Source of the DNA: Streptomyces sp. NBC_01244
GTDB lineage: Bacteria; Actinomycetota; Actinomycetes; Streptomycetales; Streptomycetaceae
Length of the DNA stretch: 64,000 nucleotides
Assembly: GCF_035987325.1 (NCBI RefSeq)
Contig: NZ_CP108488.1
Coordinates: forward strand, 6,944,001-7,008,000
Direction: 5' to 3'
Position numbers and translations under genes: made by a program. The notes below the pieces were generated by a model. The model did no database searches and was not told the origin of the DNA. It saw only the letters and a program-made list of their open reading frames with translations. Positions 54,305 through 63,664 of the stretch are shown one piece after another (position 1 is the stretch's first letter; each line of letters starts with the position of its first letter).

Positions 54305-55324
54305 TCAGGTGCGGGAGGAGTCGCGGACCGTGCACGTGGCGCTGTCCGCCGGGCACCAGTGGGTACGCCCGCCGACCAGGTGGAGTTCGAGCGCGGCGTC
54401 CCGCATGCCCTGGCGGTCCAGCGCTTCGCGCAGCGCGGTGGGGGCGGGCTGCGGCGGCAGTCCCAGTACGCCCACCACGACGACTCCGCTGCGGGCCTCG
54501 ACCGAGGCGATCTGCCAGTTGCCCGCGGCGGCCCACCGCTCGGCCACCGGCCGCGCGTTCGCCGCGAGCGCGCGGTCCCGGGCGACGGAGAGGGTGCCGA
54601 CGCTGAGCGGTACGGCGACCAGCAGCACGATGGCCGCGACCGCGGCCAGGGTCCGGCCGCGGAACGCGCCCACCGCGATGCCGGCCTCCCCGGCGCCGGC
54701 CCGGACCCCGTAGGCGAGGAAGACCACCGTTCCGGTGGCGACGATGGCCGCGACGTTGGTGGCGAACAGGAGCGCGGACTGGCTCGCGTCGTGGAAGCGG
54801 TGCGTGGTGATCAGGAGCCCGGTGACGGCCAGGGGCGGCACCAGGGAGATGGCGATCGCCACCCCCGGGAGGGTGTCGGAGATGTCGGAGCGCACCAGGG
54901 CGAAGGCTCCGACCGTTCCGGTGGCCAGGGCGGCGACCAGGTCGATCAGCCGGGGGCTGATGCGCGAGGAGACCTGACTGTTCGAGGCGAAGGCGTCGGG
55001 CGGCGACACGAGCCACCCCATCAGCATGCCGATGGCCACCACCGTCAGGGCCCCGCCGAGCACCAGGAGCGCGCAGCGCACCACTTGGTGCCGGTCGGCG
55101 AGGACCAGTGCGAGCGCGCTGCCGAGGATCGGGGTCATCAGCGGGGCGACGATCATCGCTCCGATCACGGTCGCCGTCGAGTCCCCGACGACGCCCGCGG
55201 ACGCGATGACCGCCGCGAGTACGAGCAGGACCCAGAAGCGGGTGGAGCTGGGGCTGCGCCAGGCGCGTTCGATGAACAGGGCCGTGACCATCCGGTCCGC
55301 GGCGGTGGCGTCGACTCGTGGCAT
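54305..55324 (-). CDS. DUF389 family membrane protein
   Basis: A 339-aa protein with about six helices. The conserved core SSTRFWVLLVLAAVIASAGV, GDSTATVIGAMIVAPLMTPI and LPGVAIAISLVPPLAVTGLL is characteristic of DUF389/TIGR00341 proteins. A soluble C-terminal part includes three cysteines (HWCPADSATCTVRD has two). Function unknown. Its 3' end abuts the stopless MgtC-like frame. Confidence 0.88.
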   Translation of the reverse strand: MPRVDATAADRMVTALFIERAWRSPSSTRFWVLLVLAAVIASAGVVGDSTATVIGAMIVAPLMTPILGSALALVLADRHQVVRCALLVLGGALTVVAIGMLMGWLVSPPDAFASNSQVSSRISPRLIDLVAALATGTVGAFALVRSDISDTLPGVAIAISLVPPLAVTGLLITTHRFHDASQSALLFATNVAAIVATGTVVFLAYGVRAGAGEAGIAVGAFRGRTLAAVAAIVLLVAVPLSVGTLSVARDRALAANARPVAERWAAAGNWQIASVEARSGVVVVGVLGLPPQPAPTALREALDRQGMRDAALELHLVGGRTHWCPADSATCTVRDSSRT

Positions 55325-55469
55325 GACGGCCTGCCCTCATGGTTGATGAAATGTCATCATATGTTCCGTTCTGTCGTGTGGGTGGTGAAGGAGAGTGCGG
55401 CTCCCTGCGCGTTCTGCCGATTCCGTCAATGCGCCTGCACGCATTGGATAGCCGCACTATCCTCATCGC

Positions 55470-57992
55470 GTGGATCAGCTGATCGTCGAAGACCCGACCC
55501 GTATCGGCCCGTACCGTCTGATCGCCCGGCTGGGTGCCGGCGGCATGGGCCTGGTGTACCTCGGCCGCTCCGAGGGCGGGCGCACCGTCGCGGTGAAGGT
55601 CGTGCAGGCCGAGTACGCCGGGAACCCGGAGTTCCGCAGGCGCTTCGCCCGGGAAGTGGCCGCCGCACGTCGGGTGGGCGGGAGTTGGACCGCGGCCGTG
55701 CTCGACGCGGACCCCGAGGCCGCCGTGCCCTGGGTGGCGACCCAGTACATCCCGGGGCCCGACCTGCACGCCGTGGTCGCCAAGGACTTCGGGCCGCTGC
55801 CCGAGCACTCGGTGCGCACCCTCGCCAACCGGCTCGCCCTCGCCCTGCAAGCCGTGCACGAGGCGGGCCTGATCCACCGCGACCTCAAGCCCTCCAACGT
55901 CCTGGTCACCGTCGACGGCCCGCGCGTCATCGACTTCGGCATCGCCCGGGCGATGGACAGCCTCGCCGGGGACAGCCTGCTCACCCACACCGGCATGCTG
56001 ATCGGCTCGGCCGGGTTCATGTCGCCGGAGCAGGTCCGCGGCCTCGAACTCACCCCCGCCAGCGACGTCTTCTGCCTCGGGGCCGTCCTCGTCTACGCCG
56101 CCACCGGACGGCTCCTCTTCGGCGCCGCGGACACCGGCCTGAACGCCCACCTCTTCCGGGTCGCCGAGGAGGAGGCGGACCTGACCGGCGTGCCGGAGGA
56201 GCTCATCGAGCTCGTACGCGCCTGCCTGCACAAGGACCCGGCCCGGCGGCCCACGCCCCGGCAGGTGGTCGAACGCACGTCGCCGGACCGGGCCGGGGAA
56301 TGGCTTCCCGGCACGGTGCTCGCCCAACTCGGCCGCCACGCCGCCGAGCTGCTGGACTTCGCCCCCGCGATGCCCGCCGAGCCCCCCGCCGCGCAGGCCG
56401 ACCCCCGCGTCCCGTCCGCGCGCCCCGAGCCCTGGCTCCCCGTGCCCCCGCCGCCCGAGTACGCCCCCACGGCCCCCGCGGACTTCGGCCCCGCGCAGGG
56501 GTTCGGGCCGCCCCCGGTCCCCACCGGCGGCGGCTGGACCGCGACGCCTTCCACGGCCTCCGGGGAGTCCGCCTCCCCACACTCCAAGCGCTGGCGGGGC
56601 CTGGCGGTGGCCGCTCTCGCGCAGCTGATGGTGGTGTTCCAAGCGACGCTCTTCAGTGCGGCGTTGCCGGGCCTCCACAGGGACCTCCGCATCGACGGCC
56701 CGGGTCCGTTCTTCACCGCGTACGTGGTCGCCTTCGGCGCGGTGCTCCTGTTCGGTGGGCACCTCGTGGACCTCTTGGGGCGGCGGCGGACGATGCTCAT
56801 CGGCCTGGTCGGATTCGCGGCGGCCTGCGCGCTCGGCGCCGCCGGCGGTTCCGGCGGGGTGCTCGTCGCGGCCCGCGTCCTGCAGGGCGTCTTCGGCGCG
56901 CTGGTGACCCCGGCCGGACTCGCCCTGGTGGCCGCGGGCTTCACCGACCCCAAGGAACGCGGCAAGGCATTCGGGATCTACGCCACGCTCGTGGGCGGCG
57001 GTTCCGCGCTCGTGCTGTTCGCGAGCGGATGGCTCGTCGAGGGCCTGGCCTGGGAGGTGGCGCTGTACGCCGCCGTCCCCATCGCGGTGATCGCCCTGAT
57101 CTGCGCCCTCGCCCTGCCGCACGACCGCCCGGCCCCCGGCGGCGCCCGCCTCGACGTGCCCGGCGTGCTGCTCGGCTCCAGCGCGGTCGCCGCCCTCGTC
57201 TACGGCCTCGGCGCGAGCGAGTCGCACGGCTGGGGCGCCCCCCTGGCGCTGCTCCCGGTCGCGGTCGGCGCCGTCCTGCTCGCGGTCTTCCTGCAGCGGC
57301 AGACCAGGTCTGCGCACCCGCTCCTGCCCCCGTACGTCCTGGGGGACCGCAACCGCGCCGGCAGCCTCCTCGCCCTGCTCCTGGCCGGGGCCGGCCTCCT
57401 GATCCTGTTCCTGTCCGTGAGTTTCCACCTGCAGTACGTACTCGGCTACGCCCCGAGCGTGATCGGGTTGCTCCTGCTCCCCATGTTCGCGGCAGTCGTC
57501 ATCGGATCCACCCAGATCTCCGGCCGACTGCTCCACCGCGCCGCGCCCAACGTCCTGATCGCGGCCGGGCTGGTGCTCACGGCCGCCGGGCTGCTGCTCC
57601 TGACCGGCCTGGAGGTCAACGGCGTGTACGAGGCCCGGGTGCTGCCCGGCACGATCCTCGCCGGCCTCGGCACCGGCCTGGCTTTCGCCCCGATCCTCGC
57701 CACCGCGACCAACGGCGTCGCCCCGCGGCACGTCGGGGCCGCCTCGGCGGCCGTCATGACGGCCCTCCACCTGGGCGAGGCGATCAGTGGCGCGGTGCTC
57801 GCCGCCGTCTTCGCCGGCCGCTCGCGGGCCGGGTCGTACGACGAGGTGGACGAGTACCTGGTGAGCGGTTACACCGCCACCCTCTGGTGGGCGTTCGGCG
57901 GAGTGCTGCTCGCGGCCCTCCTCGCCGGCCTGATGGTGAACGCCAGGCCCTCACGGAGCGACGCTCCGCAGGCCGCCGGGCCGTCCCGGTAG
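55470..57992 (+). CDS. Ser/Thr protein kinase fused to an MFS drug-transporter domain
   Basis: An 840-aa fusion. Residues ~10-275 are a complete Hanks-type kinase: glycine loop RLGAGGMGLVYLG, Lys in VAVKVVQAEYAG, catalytic loop HRDLKPSN (~136), DFGIARAMD (~154), activation-loop end GFMSPEQVRG, and CLHKDPARRPTPRQ. A Pro-rich linker (~290-370) leads to a 12-14 helix MFS transporter of the DHA2/EmrB type (HLVDLLGRRRTMLIGLVGFA, ARVLQGVFGALVTPAGLALV). GTG 55470 has no clear ribosome-binding site; TATCCT 8 nt upstream may be the -10 of a leaderless transcript. Kinase output could gate the pump, or substrate binding could signal to the kinase. Confidence 0.9.
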   Translation: MDQLIVEDPTRIGPYRLIARLGAGGMGLVYLGRSEGGRTVAVKVVQAEYAGNPEFRRRFAREVAAARRVGGSWTAAVLDADPEAAVPWVATQYIPGPDLHAVVAKDFGPLPEHSVRTLANRLALALQAVHEAGLIHRDLKPSNVLVTVDGPRVIDFGIARAMDSLAGDSLLTHTGMLIGSAGFMSPEQVRGLELTPASDVFCLGAVLVYAATGRLLFGAADTGLNAHLFRVAEEEADLTGVPEELIELVRACLHKDPARRPTPRQVVERTSPDRAGEWLPGTVLAQLGRHAAELLDFAPAMPAEPPAAQADPRVPSARPEPWLPVPPPPEYAPTAPADFGPAQGFGPPPVPTGGGWTATPSTASGESASPHSKRWRGLAVAALAQLMVVFQATLFSAALPGLHRDLRIDGPGPFFTAYVVAFGAVLLFGGHLVDLLGRRRTMLIGLVGFAAACALGAAGGSGGVLVAARVLQGVFGALVTPAGLALVAAGFTDPKERGKAFGIYATLVGGGSALVLFASGWLVEGLAWEVALYAAVPIAVIALICALALPHDRPAPGGARLDVPGVLLGSSAVAALVYGLGASESHGWGAPLALLPVAVGAVLLAVFLQRQTRSAHPLLPPYVLGDRNRAGSLLALLLAGAGLLILFLSVSFHLQYVLGYAPSVIGLLLLPMFAAVVIGSTQISGRLLHRAAPNVLIAAGLVLTAAGLLLLTGLEVNGVYEARVLPGTILAGLGTGLAFAPILATATNGVAPRHVGAASAAVMTALHLGEAISGAVLAAVFAGRSRAGSYDEVDEYLVSGYTATLWWAFGGVLLAALLAGLMVNARPSRSDAPQAAGPSR

Positions 57993-57996
57993 GTGA

Positions 57997-58791
57997 TCAG
58001 CCCCGGCCGCGTACGAGCGTGAACACCGCGCCCTCCGGGTCCGTGACCACGGCCAGCCGGCCGCTCAGCCCCTCGCGCGGCGGCTGGACGATCCGGCCGC
58101 CGAGCCGCAGGACCAGGGCGGCCGCCGCGTCGGTGTCCTCCACCTCGAAGTACGTCATCCAGTGCGGCCCCCGGTCGTGGGGCAGCGAGCGGCCGACCCC
58201 GTGCACGGCGGCCACCGGCCGGCCCCGCAGGGACAGGGTGAGGTAGTCGAATTCGTCGGCGGCATCGCCCGCGCCGGGATGCGCGAGGGCCTCGTGGCCG
58301 AAGACGTGCTCGTAGAACTTCCCGACCGTCGAGGTGTCCTGCGTGACCAGCTCGTGCCACACCGGGGTGCCGGGCCCTCCGGCCAGCCGGGTGCCGAGGT
58401 GGGACGCCGCCTGCCAGAGCCCGAAGATCGCGCCCAGCGGGTCCGAGCAGATCGCCACCCGTCCCGCGATCCCGGCGTCGAGCGGGCCCACCGCGACCGT
58501 GCCGCCGCAGGAGCGGATGGATTCGGCCGTGGCGTCGGCATCGTCCGTGGCCAGGTACGTGGTCCAGGCCACCGGGAGCTGCCGGTCCGGCGGCATCTCG
58601 CCGATGCCGGCCACTTCCCGCCCGCCGAGCATGGCCCGGACGTACGGGCCGAGCTGCTCGGGGCCGGGCTCGTACTCCCAGCCGAACAGGTCGGCGTAGA
58701 ACTCCTCGGTCGTCCCGAGGCCGTGCACCATCAGGCTCGCCCAGCACGGCGTGCCGGGCGTGCGCCGCGTTGCTTCCGATGCCTCGGTCAT
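57997..58791 (-). CDS. VOC family protein with two glyoxalase-like domains
   Basis: A 264-aa protein from ATG 58791 (GGAGGAG upstream). Two tandem vicinal-oxygen-chelate domains: the first around TPCWASLMVHGLGTTEEFYA to SDPLGAIFGLWQA, the second around TPVWHELVTQDTSTVGKFYE to TDPEGAVFTLVRG. Such proteins include dioxygenases, glyoxalases and antibiotic-binding proteins; here specificity is unknown. It ends 4 nt from the convergent kinase-MFS gene. Confidence 0.87.
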   Translation of the reverse strand: MTEASEATRRTPGTPCWASLMVHGLGTTEEFYADLFGWEYEPGPEQLGPYVRAMLGGREVAGIGEMPPDRQLPVAWTTYLATDDADATAESIRSCGGTVAVGPLDAGIAGRVAICSDPLGAIFGLWQAASHLGTRLAGGPGTPVWHELVTQDTSTVGKFYEHVFGHEALAHPGAGDAADEFDYLTLSLRGRPVAAVHGVGRSLPHDRGPHWMTYFEVEDTDAAAALVLRLGGRIVQPPREGLSGRLAVVTDPEGAVFTLVRGRG

Positions 58792-58976
58792 GTCAGCCGT
58801 CTCCTCCGTCGTCACGCTCGTGACCCTTCCCGGAGCTGATGCTTCCACTCCGGGGGGCCCGGCGCGCCCCGACCGGCCGGGTTTCGCGGGAGCCGGGAGA
58901 GATGACCGGATCAGTGCGGCCCGTCCCGGCCCGTCGATGTACAGCTTGTTACGCGGGGTGTGTGGCGGGGAGCAAA

Positions 58977-59846
58977 ATGGCCCGCATGACTGCGAACCCG
59001 CCCCGCTCCCCGCTCGTCTCCGCCGCCGACCTGAAGGAGGAGCTGGCCGGCCCGCTGCCGCCGGTGCTCCTCGACGTCCGCTGGCAGCTCGGAGGCCCGA
59101 ACCTGCGGCCCGAGTACGAGGCCGGACACCTCCCGAACGCCGTCTACGTCGACCTCGACGCGGAACTGGCAGGTCCGGCGGGCTCCGGCGGCCGGCACCC
59201 GCTGCCGGATCCGGAGGAGTTCGGGGCGGTGATGAGGCGGGCCGGGGTTTCGGCGGACGTGCCGGTGGTCGTGTACGACGGCGGCCAGGGCTGGGCCGCG
59301 GCGCGCGCGTGGTGGTTGTTGCGCTGGACGGGTCACCCGCGCGTACGGGTCCTGGACGGGGGCCTGACCGCGTGGAAGGCCGGTGACGGTCCGCTGTCGG
59401 CCGGGATCACTCCTGTGAGCGAGGGCGATTTCAAGCCAAATCCGGGTGCCATCGGACTGCTGGACGCGGACGGGGCGGCGGCGCTGGCCCGGACGGGTGT
59501 GCTGCTGGACGCACGGGCGGGCGAGCGGTACCGCGGCGAAGTCGAACCGATCGACCCGGTCGGTGGCCACATCCCGGGGGCGCTGTCGGCGCCGACCACG
59601 GAGAACGCGGGACCCGACGGGCTGCTCCTGGACCGCGACGCCCTGCGGGCCCGCTTCGAGGGCCTCGGCGTGCACGCCGACACCGCCACCCCGGTCGGTG
59701 TCTACTGCGGCTCGGGCGTCTCGGCGGCCCACGAGGTCCTGGCCCTGGCGGCGGCGGGCATCCCGGCGGCGCTGTACGCGGGCAGCTGGTCGGAATGGTC
59801 CGCGGACCCGACGCGCGAGGTGGCGGTCGGCGAACTGCCGGGCTAG
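58977..59846 (+). CDS. Thiosulfate/3-mercaptopyruvate sulfurtransferase (rhodanese tandem)
   Basis: A 289-aa two-domain rhodanese. The active-site loop is VGVYCGSGVSAAHEVL with the catalytic Cys. Family markers include VLLDVRWQLGGP, EAGHLPNAVYVDLDAELAG and VVYDGGQGWAAARAWWLLRW. It transfers sulfane sulfur to cyanide or thiols. GGGGAG precedes ATG 58977 by 4 nt; ATG 58986 is the alternative. It is convergent with sepH. Confidence 0.92.
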   Translation: MARMTANPPRSPLVSAADLKEELAGPLPPVLLDVRWQLGGPNLRPEYEAGHLPNAVYVDLDAELAGPAGSGGRHPLPDPEEFGAVMRRAGVSADVPVVVYDGGQGWAAARAWWLLRWTGHPRVRVLDGGLTAWKAGDGPLSAGITPVSEGDFKPNPGAIGLLDADGAAALARTGVLLDARAGERYRGEVEPIDPVGGHIPGALSAPTTENAGPDGLLLDRDALRARFEGLGVHADTATPVGVYCGSGVSAAHEVLALAAAGIPAALYAGSWSEWSADPTREVAVGELPG

Positions 59847-59861
59847 GGCGTCTCTTTCAGA

Positions 59862-59894
59862 TCTTGCCCGGCCCCCATCGGGGACCGGGCAAGA
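59862..59894. terminator. Bidirectional terminator between sulfurtransferase and sepH
   Basis: TCTTGCCCGG (59862-59871) pairs with CCGGGCAAGA (59885-59894), with additional inner C/G pairing, in the convergent gap. Confidence 0.8.
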
Positions 59895-59900
59895 CCCGTG

Positions 59901-60914
59901 CTACTCCTGCTTCTTGCGGCGGGTGCCGAAGACGATCTCGTCCCAGCTCGGCACCGCCGCGCGGCGGCCCGGTCGGACCCCGTCGGCCTCGGCCTGCCGG
60001 TCGGTCGTGCCCGTCAGCCGGTCCCGGTGTCCCGCCACGGTGCGCGGCATCAGGACGTCCGCGTACGCGGAACCCGCACCGGCCGACGCCGAAGCGGCGG
60101 GCGGCTCCTCCACCTCCGGCTCCGTCACCGGCTCCGGAACGACCAGGTCGCCGCGGAAGCTCGGTACCGCCTCGAGCAGGGCCGTCAGCGTGTCCCGCTC
60201 CTCCTCGGCCTCCGGCTCCGGCGGAGGGGGCGGCGTGGGGCGTTCCATCTGACGGTCGAGCGCCCGGTCCAGCGGCCGGTCCCGGGGCAGCCGCGCGATC
60301 CTCGGCACGAACGGGAAGCTCGGCTCCGGGGTCGCCGGCAGGTCGTCCGACTCGCCGATCAGCGAGCGGGCCTCGTCGTCCACGGCCACGACCAGCCGGC
60401 GCGGCGGGTCGTACGTCCAGCTCGCCGAGTGCGGTTCGCCCGCGACCCGGTAGACCAGCAGGACCTCCCAGGTGCCGTCGTCGCGGCGCCAGGAGTCCCA
60501 CTGGACGGATTCCTTCTCTGCCCCGCGCAGCGAGAGCCTTTCCTGCACGGCCTCGCCGAGCTGGGGACCGGTGTTCTCGCCGGGCCGGCGCACGGGGGTC
60601 TTGCGGGCCCGCTCCGCCATGAACGCGCGCTCGGCGAGCACGGGGCCCTCGAAGCGGCGTACGCGGTCGACGGGGATGCCGGCGAGCTGAGCGACCTCCT
60701 CCGCGGAGGCACCGGCCCGTATGCGGGCCTGGATGTCGCGGGGGCGGAGGTGGCTCTCCACCTCGATCTCGATCTGGTTCAGGCGCGCACGGTCGTTGCG
60801 CACGGCAGCCCGGAGACGCTCGTCGATCGGAAGCGTGTACTCCGTGCTGTCCGCAGCCTTGAGCACCAGTCGTGTGCCGTCATTTGAGACGGCCACGACA
60901 CGCAGTTCGGGCAT
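59901..60914 (-). CDS. sepH: Septation protein SepH
   Basis: A 337-aa DUF3071 protein starting MPELRVVAVSNDGTRLVLKA. The N-terminal domain contains an HTH-like segment (RARIRAGASAEEVAQLAGIP-type, VDRVRRFEGPVLAERAFMAE). The C-terminal half is acidic/Pro-rich and ends PSWDEIVFGTRRKKQE. In actinobacteria SepH binds FtsZ and promotes Z-ring assembly during sporulation septation. The position near the sulfurtransferase matches the conserved Streptomyces order as I recall it. Confidence 0.93.
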   Translation of the reverse strand: MPELRVVAVSNDGTRLVLKAADSTEYTLPIDERLRAAVRNDRARLNQIEIEVESHLRPRDIQARIRAGASAEEVAQLAGIPVDRVRRFEGPVLAERAFMAERARKTPVRRPGENTGPQLGEAVQERLSLRGAEKESVQWDSWRRDDGTWEVLLVYRVAGEPHSASWTYDPPRRLVVAVDDEARSLIGESDDLPATPEPSFPFVPRIARLPRDRPLDRALDRQMERPTPPPPPEPEAEEERDTLTALLEAVPSFRGDLVVPEPVTEPEVEEPPAASASAGAGSAYADVLMPRTVAGHRDRLTGTTDRQAEADGVRPGRRAAVPSWDEIVFGTRRKKQE

Positions 60915-61415
60915 GGGGACCTCCCGGGTGGTGCCTGCCGACGTCACGTGCGTCGCTGCTTCCGCTAGTCGAGTGTGGCCTGCCCGGGTGCAGCCTGCCA
61001 CTACCTTGCCGAGTTAAACCGGCGTGTCGGGCATGCGCCCTTGATCGCTGTTATGGCACGGTTACCTGTTGGGCACGCACAGTGACCGAACGATTACTGT
61101 GCGCAGCAGGATCCCGTGCAAAACCGCGGCATCGCCGGTCTCGAGTGCCGTTTTTCCATCAGCCGGCCCCTCTCCCGAGTCCGGACATCCGAAAGGAAGG
61201 ACGGCCCCAGGGCTCGCCACAGTACTCCATTCGGGCCACCCGGGTGGACCGCCGCGCCGCCGAACTTGTCTCGGACGGCGGGAGTTGGGCTGCCCTGGAT
61301 CGGGGCCGCATCCGGCCGGACCTGCGCGTGCGCCCGTTTTCGGGTGTCCTGCTTCACAGAATCTCCGGAAACGGAACTATCCGTTTCGCTGATGTGTCAG
61401 TAACGGGAGAAGGCG

Positions 61416-62303
61416 TTGGAGCGCGAGGGGCAGGACACGCAGGGGATGGCGATGGGTCAGAAGACGGTGCTGGACGTGGAACCGGAGCGGGAGAAGGAGA
61501 AGAAGAAGCTCGATCTGAGTGCGGCTCAGGTCGCGGGTTCCTCCCTCGCCACGGTCGCGGCGGCCCTGCTGGCCTCGCAGATGGGCGTCTACGGGACCAT
61601 CCTCGGCGCCGGCGTGGTGAGCGTGGTGGCCACCGCGGGCGGACCCGTCATCCAGCACTTCTTCCGCCGCACCGGCGACCAGCTCCGCGAGACGGCCCGG
61701 CCGAAGGCCCGTCAGGTCCCCGTCGACGGGCCCGGTGCCACCCCCGCGGGGCGGGCACCGGACGGCACGATGCTGTTGGGCACCGTTTCCGGCGGCGGCC
61801 CGCTGCCCGACGAGGAGTTCGGCGCGGGCACCGTCCACGGCACCCGGATGCGGGGCTGGAAGCGGACGGCAGTGGCTTCCGGCGCGGCCTTCGCCATAGC
61901 GCTCGGCGGGCTGGGGACCTACGAGGCGGTGGCCGGCACCTCGGTGAGCGCGGACGGCAAGACGCTCCTCACCGGCGGCGTCGGAACGGCCCGCGACCAC
62001 AAGCCCGACCGGCCCGAGGGCCCGTCGGGCACGGGCGCCGGCGAGAAGGGCGGGAAGACCCCGGACACCGGGAACTCCCCGAGCCCCTCGCACTCGAACG
62101 GCAACCACACCCCGAAGCCCGACCCGGACCCCTCGGGTTCACCGGACCCCACCCCGACCCCGACCCCCACCCCGACTCCGACGCCCACGCCGACCCCGAC
62201 GCCCACCCCGACCCCGACTCCCACGCCGGGCACCGGGAAGCCGACACCGGGCAGCGGTACGGGCAGCGGCACGGGCGCCGGCCAGGAGTCGCAGACGCCC
62301 TGA
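61416..62303 (+). CDS. Membrane protein with Pro-Thr repeat C-terminus
   Basis: A 295-aa protein. TTG 61416 has GGAGAAGG upstream; ATG 61446 is possible. A basic/acidic start (DVEPEREKEKKKLDLS) precedes a hydrophobic pair (SLATVAAALLASQMGVYGTI; GAGVVSVVATAGGPVIQHFF). A second helix near residue 150 (TAVASGAAFAIALGGLGTYE) leads to a Gly/Pro/Thr-rich tail with ~14 TP dipeptides (62143-62225). Topology suggests a cytoplasmic head and an exported wall-spanning tail. Function unknown. The 500 nt upstream (60915-61415) hold the sepH promoter side and no gene I can support. Confidence 0.8.
   Translation: MEREGQDTQGMAMGQKTVLDVEPEREKEKKKLDLSAAQVAGSSLATVAAALLASQMGVYGTILGAGVVSVVATAGGPVIQHFFRRTGDQLRETARPKARQVPVDGPGATPAGRAPDGTMLLGTVSGGGPLPDEEFGAGTVHGTRMRGWKRTAVASGAAFAIALGGLGTYEAVAGTSVSADGKTLLTGGVGTARDHKPDRPEGPSGTGAGEKGGKTPDTGNSPSPSHSNGNHTPKPDPDPSGSPDPTPTPTPTPTPTPTPTPTPTPTPTPTPGTGKPTPGSGTGSGTGAGQESQTP
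62143..62225 (+). repeat. Hexanucleotide-like Pro-Thr coding repeat
   Basis: Tandem CCGACC/CCCAC-type units encode a continuous TPTPTP run inside the membrane-protein tail. Length is likely variable between strains. Confidence 0.8.
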
Positions 62304-62329
62304 GGTCGCCCGGGCTCAGTCCCCGAGGC

Positions 62330-63664
62330 TCAGTCCCCCAGAACGCGCCGCAGGTAGTCGTTGCCGAAGACCCGGTTCGGGTCCAGCCGGTCCCGGAGCG
62401 CGGTGAACTCCCCGAAGCGCGGGTAAACCCGGGCGAAGTACTCCGCGTCGCGCGTGTGCACCTTGCCCCAGTGCGGCCGTCCGCCGTACTCGGTGAAGAT
62501 CCGCTCGGCGGCCGTGAAGTAGGCCTGGTACGGGGTGCCCTTGTACATGTGCACCGCGATGTACGCGCTCTCGCGGTCCGAGGCCGTCGACAGGGTGATG
62601 TCGTCCGCCGGAGCCGTCCGCACCTCCACCGGGAAGCTGATCCGCAGGCCGGAGCGGTCCACCATGGCCTTCAGCTCCCGCAGCGCCTCGACGACGCGCT
62701 CGCGCGGAAGGGCGTACTCCATCTCCACGAACCGCACCCGGCGCGGGCTGGTGAACACCTTGTACGGGATGTCCGTGTAGGTGCGCGCAGACAGGGCGCG
62801 GCTCGCGATCCGGGCGATGGAGGGGATGGCCGCCGGGACGGCGCGGCCGAAGGAGTTGACGGCCTGGAAGAGGCCGTTGGACAGCAGCTCGTCCTCGACC
62901 CAGGCGGAGACCGCTCCGGGCGGGGCGGCCGGGCCCTGGCTGCGGTTGTTGCGCTTGGTGTTGCAGTTGCCGGTGTGCGGGAACCAGTAGAACTCGAAGT
63001 GCTCGTTCTCCGCGTGGTGCTGGTCGAACTCGGCCGTCACCCGGTCGAAGGTCATCGGCTCCTCACGGGCGGTCAGGAAGAAGAGCGGTTCCACGGCGAA
63101 GGTGATCGCGGTGACGACGCCGAGGGCTCCTATGCCGAGGCGGGCCGCCGCGAAGACGTCCGGATTCTCCTTCTCGGAGCAGGTGAGCAGTGCCCCGTCC
63201 GCCGTGACCAGTTCCAGCCCGCGGATCTGGGCGGCGATGGAGGCCGAGTCGCGGCCGGTTCCGTGGGTTCCGGTGCTGGTGGCGCCCGAGACCGTCTGCT
63301 CCATGATGTCGCCCATGTTGGTGAGCGACAGGCCCTCCTCGGCGAGGGCCAGGTTGAGGTCCTTGAGGACCGTGCCCGCCGCCACGGTGACGGTCCCGGC
63401 GTTCCGGTCGATCACCTGGATCCCGGCCAGCGCCTGCGGGCGGACCAGTACGCCGTCGGTCGCGGCGGCCGCGGTGAAGGAGTGGCCGGTGCCGACCGCC
63501 TTCACCTTCAGCCCGTCCGTGGCGGCCCGGCGGACCGCCTCCCGGAGCTCCCCGACCGATGCCGGGGTGACCACGCGCGCGGGCGTCGCGCTGACGTTGC
63601 CCGCCCAGTTATGCCACGCGGCGGTCCGTGTCCCGCTGCTGCCTGTTGTCCCCGTCGTCGCCAT
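62330..63664 (-). CDS. D-arabinono-1,4-lactone oxidase-type FAD-linked oxidoreductase
   Basis: A 444-aa VAO/PCMH-family flavoprotein. The FAD-binding part has KVKAVGTGHSFTAAAATDGV, then MGDIMEQTVSGATSTGTHGT. The C-terminal ALO domain ends with RPHWGKVH and FGEFTALRDRLDPNRVFGND. Members oxidise sugar lactones or aldoses. There is no signal peptide. Its start overlaps the 3' end of an upstream MFS gene by 56 nt, indicating an operon. Confidence 0.92.
   Translation of the reverse strand: MATTGTTGSSGTRTAAWHNWAGNVSATPARVVTPASVGELREAVRRAATDGLKVKAVGTGHSFTAAAATDGVLVRPQALAGIQVIDRNAGTVTVAAGTVLKDLNLALAEEGLSLTNMGDIMEQTVSGATSTGTHGTGRDSASIAAQIRGLELVTADGALLTCSEKENPDVFAAARLGIGALGVVTAITFAVEPLFFLTAREEPMTFDRVTAEFDQHHAENEHFEFYWFPHTGNCNTKRNNRSQGPAAPPGAVSAWVEDELLSNGLFQAVNSFGRAVPAAIPSIARIASRALSARTYTDIPYKVFTSPRRVRFVEMEYALPRERVVEALRELKAMVDRSGLRISFPVEVRTAPADDITLSTASDRESAYIAVHMYKGTPYQAYFTAAERIFTEYGGRPHWGKVHTRDAEYFARVYPRFGEFTALRDRLDPNRVFGNDYLRRVLGD

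Noticed and set aside
62143..62225. Short-unit repeat considered as a CRISPR array
   Set aside because: Units are a few bases long, coding (Pro-Thr) and lack spacers. No CRISPR array or cas gene is seen anywhere in the window.
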